A stretch of DNA of 42,634 bases, from NCBI GenBank assembly GCA_038817485.1, contig JAWAZL010000005.1, forward strand, positions 36,435 to 79,068, written 5' to 3'. A model generated the notes under the pieces. It saw only the letters and a program-made list of their open reading frames with translations, did not search any database and was not told the DNA's origin. Every line of letters starts with the position of its first letter. Position 1 is the first letter of the stretch. A program made the position numbers and the translations under genes. The DNA is from Nitrososphaerota archaeon (lineage in GTDB: Archaea; Thermoproteota; Nitrososphaeria_A; Caldarchaeales; JAVZCJ01). Below, in pieces: positions 40,241 to 42,634 of the stretch.

Positions 40241-42634
40241 TTAATCTTCTGGCATAACAAAAACTATAGGATAATAATCTTCTATGAACATATTACTCCA
40301 AATTTCAGGAACTATATATCCTCTATCATAAACCCATATAGCAGCATAAATATTATGTTTTGTACCCTTAGGTATTTGTGTAGTAGGTGGTGGTGTTGAT
40401 AAATAATCTATAACTCTTCTAGAATAATCTTCTGATGTGAAAATATGTATCATGTTATTAGGCTGTTTTTTCAAAAAGTTTAAAGTATCTTTACTTAAAA
40501 TTATAGCCGTTCCAAATCCTTCACGATATTGAGCACTCCAATATCCATAATTTTGAGTTTCAATGGATAAACTTTTATCCCTACTCATATCATTAAATGT
40601 TGGAGGAGACTCTTTTATACTTCCACTACTTTCTTGATAAGCCCAATCATTCAATCTAATTGGACTATTTTCATCAGTAGAATCTCCTGTAATCATCATT
40701 ATGAATGTTAAATAATTTGTTGAAACACTTTTTTGCCATGTCCCATTCATAATCCATAAGAAATAGCTTACATTATATGGTACTATTATATACATTTCAT
40801 GCAAGAGTTCATCGGTTATAGTCTTATCATTTGGATAATCATGAACAATGTTTGTATATCTATGAGCTACAGCTCTAACTGGACCATAAACAATAGGCCA
40901 GTCCCAATCTCCTGCAGGGATCTTCATTGGATACCATAATCTCCCATCTGGCATTACGTATATCTCATACCCATATAACGCAAACTCGGCATGATAATTG
41001 CTATAATTTATTGATACAGACCAATCTACATAGTAGCTATAACCTCCTTTAGCAAGTAATTGAAGCTTATATACACCATTATCTATTACAACAAATTCTC
41101 GTTTTATACTTAATTTTATACCATATGTTGGTGGAGGTGTTTCTAAATAATCTTTCCACCAAATTCTTACTTTTTGATCTTTTACACCCCATGGAAAAAC
41201 GATATTAAAAACTAATTTTGAAGAATTTCCAAATCTAGCGCTTGTTTCATTTCTTTGATAAACATATAAAGGTTTTCTAAGGTCTCTAGACCATTCTTCA
41301 ACTTGACTAATTGTTTCTACCAAATCCGTTTCATTATCACTATATCCATTCCTAGTAACATTTACTCTTAGGAAACCTATTGGAAGAGGGGGTATTGGCT
41401 TTCTTTCACCCTCAAGTGGAATGATCGTCAAATTATGACCATGCCATAACCATCTAGTTCCAGTTTCAGCAGAATACATAACTTCCACGTTATATATTTC
41501 ATATTCTGGATATTTTATTCCAGTTACATTTTCTTCATTTCCTAAAATTATTATTGGCTCATTTTCTAAATATTTTCTTACAATTATCCAATCCCATTCT
41601 GCTATTGCATTACCTTCTACTCCTATTGCTATTTTTCCACTAGCATAATTATTGTCGGTTACCCATCCTGATGAAGGTATAATTTGCTCTCCATCTCTTA
41701 ATCCTTTAAATCTATTATCCTTTGTTACATAAAATTCATATATATACCATTCATTTAATGATGGATCATTTCCTTTAACATTTGAAATAATATCTTCATT
41801 TTGTTTTACTTCTCTAATTATTTCATGGTCTGGATTATTGCCAGTAACACTTCTAGTACGATACGTATATCCTTGAGTGATATTTCCATTTGTTTCATTT
41901 GCATCAAAGTATACCCAAATTGTATGTAAATAATCTTTTATGCCACTTACATGTCTAGCTTTAACTTTTAATAAATATCCTGTGCTTCCACCACTTATAG
42001 TATATGTTTTATGATATATTCCAGCTTTTTTACCATCAAGAGAATTTATTTTAACAATTCCGGATGAAACATCCACTTTTGGAAAACTACTAAATTCATT
42101 AATTCTCCATAATCCCCAATCATCTATATCATAGAAATCTGTATAGAAATCATATACTTTAGATTTATCTGATAATGGATTTGAATCATTTATATATCCA
42201 TAATAAAGATAATAATTGCTATCGCTTTCACCAGCTGGAATGAAAGCTTGAGTTTTAAACCATATTCTTGTTAATGGACTATTCCATGAAGAATCTTCAT
42301 CTAAAACTCTGTCTATTTCTCTTAATCTATTTTCAATTGGATCAAAATAGAAAATCCTTATATCGCTTCCAGTTGAAAGAGATTTACTAGAAGATACTAA
42401 AGAAGCATGGTCAAAAGTAAGACTTACACTATATCCACTTGGAATCGGTTCAGAACCAGCTTTAATAGTTATTTGTTTGCGAAAACTTCCTATTAAAGAA
42501 GGGGTACGGCGTTCTACCTTAAATTCTATATCTTTATAAGTTTCAGCTTCAACTAATATTCCTCTATTATCCCTAACTACTATTTGGAACCATATTGAAT
42601 ATTCTAATGGAAGAACATATTCTGTAATCGTTAT
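40241..42634 (-). CDS. Giant DUF2341-containing surface protein, N-terminus outside the window
   Basis: The frame is open from its TAA (40241-40243) to the window edge without a stop, 797 residues visible; a GTG at 42076 is internal and not the start. The first ~45 visible residues are a beta sandwich. 'RKQITIKAGSEPIPSGYSVS' to 'ESDSNYYLYYGYINDSNP' (about 52-152) is a DUF2341 domain. About 185-340 looks like a concanavalin A/LamG-type domain ('GIYHKTYTISGG', 'EWDWIIVRKYLENEP'). The remainder (to 797) is beta-rich with Pro stretches and no C-terminal membrane helix. DUF2341 proteins are found at prokaryotic surfaces, often with carbohydrate-binding functions. Probably co-transcribed with the protease downstream. 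Confidence 0.8.
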   Translation of the reverse strand: MTITEYVLPLEYSIWFQIVVRDNRGILVEAETYKDIEFKVERRTPSLIGSFRKQITIKAGSEPIPSGYSVSLTFDHASLVSSSKSLSTGSDIRIFYFDPIENRLREIDRVLDEDSSWNSPLTRIWFKTQAFIPAGESDSNYYLYYGYINDSNPLSDKSKVYDFYTDFYDIDDWGLWRINEFSSFPKVDVSSGIVKINSLDGKKAGIYHKTYTISGGSTGYLLKVKARHVSGIKDYLHTIWVYFDANETNGNITQGYTYRTRSVTGNNPDHEIIREVKQNEDIISNVKGNDPSLNEWYIYEFYVTKDNRFKGLRDGEQIIPSSGWVTDNNYASGKIAIGVEGNAIAEWDWIIVRKYLENEPIIILGNEENVTGIKYPEYEIYNVEVMYSAETGTRWLWHGHNLTIIPLEGERKPIPPLPIGFLRVNVTRNGYSDNETDLVETISQVEEWSRDLRKPLYVYQRNETSARFGNSSKLVFNIVFPWGVKDQKVRIWWKDYLETPPPTYGIKLSIKREFVVIDNGVYKLQLLAKGGYSYYVDWSVSINYSNYHAEFALYGYEIYVMPDGRLWYPMKIPAGDWDWPIVYGPVRAVAHRYTNIVHDYPNDKTITDELLHEMYIIVPYNVSYFLWIMNGTWQKSVSTNYLTFIMMITGDSTDENSPIRLNDWAYQESSGSIKESPPTFNDMSRDKSLSIETQNYGYWSAQYREGFGTAIILSKDTLNFLKKQPNNMIHIFTSEDYSRRVIDYLSTPPPTTQIPKGTKHNIYAAIWVYDRGYIVPEIWSNMFIEDYYPIVFVMPED

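Noticed and set aside
40241-42076. A 611-residue gene starting at GTG 42076
   Set aside because: The frame is open without a stop to the window edge and the upstream text encodes a recognisable DUF2341 domain, so this start is internal.

Overview
The window comes from a low-GC archaeon. Supporting evidence: transcription factor B with an N-terminal zinc ribbon, a Hef-type helicase, a HerA/NurA pair, archaeal Ogg2, archaeal-type alanine dehydrogenase, TATA-box promoters mixed with strong Shine-Dalgarno sites, and two tRNA genes without encoded CCA but with introns outside the usual 37/38 position. Non-canonical tRNA introns and this gene set fit the TACK/Thermoproteota side of the archaea best. 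The tRNA stems are almost pure G-C inside very AT-rich DNA, which suggests a thermophile. A bacterial-type GAPDH and a bacterial-type zinc-LID adenylate kinase show gene exchange. I cannot name a species.

Layout. 1-1919: start of a probable 2-hydroxyacid dehydrogenase, then a SpoIIM-domain membrane protein. 1921-3492: tfb, with a duplicated promoter and a strong leader hairpin. 3504-5995: Hef-like helicase coupled to a small protein that may bind ssDNA. 6214-8402: MFS transporter and a SIMPL protein. 8514-10544: two stand-alone Lrp/AsnC ligand-binding domains, a decayed SAM-methyltransferase, a nucleotidyltransferase fragment and an ICMT-like enzyme. 10639-13994: a Cys-rich microprotein, two HhH DNA-glycosylase relatives, a DUF1122 protein, a small Cys-motif protein and adk. 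14043-17176: a pair made of a zinc-PLC-domain protein and a Thr-rich anchored protein, plus a small membrane protein. 17228-18610: a frameshifted corrinoid-type (URO-D family) methyltransferase and a zinc-ribbon membrane protein. 18705-21360: nurA/herA.

21672-28642 is the metabolic centre. Two divergent units each carry one URO-D-family methyltransferase and one corrinoid protein. The right-hand unit continues into a sugar/cation symporter of the GPH family. A GH63-like glycosidase and a CooC-like nickel-insertion ATPase follow on the other strand. The two methyltransferases have different metal-site signatures, so a plausible reading is one enzyme that demethylates a substrate onto the corrinoid and one that moves the methyl group to a thiol acceptor. 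The substrate cannot be told from sequence.

28772-31904: a VanZ-like protein, a vapBC toxin-antitoxin pair with an inverted-repeat operator, alanine dehydrogenase and moaB. 31962-34157: tRNA-Pro (variable-loop intron, apparent AGG anticodon), argS, and tRNA-Arg starting on the base after the argS stop codon. 34246-36227: gap, a YfcE-like phosphodiesterase and a cyclophilin-like protein. 36335-42634: surface proteins, namely an anchored beta-propeller, a large M6-like metalloprotease and a very long DUF2341 protein that runs off the window. No CRISPR array, rRNA or intact insertion sequence was seen.
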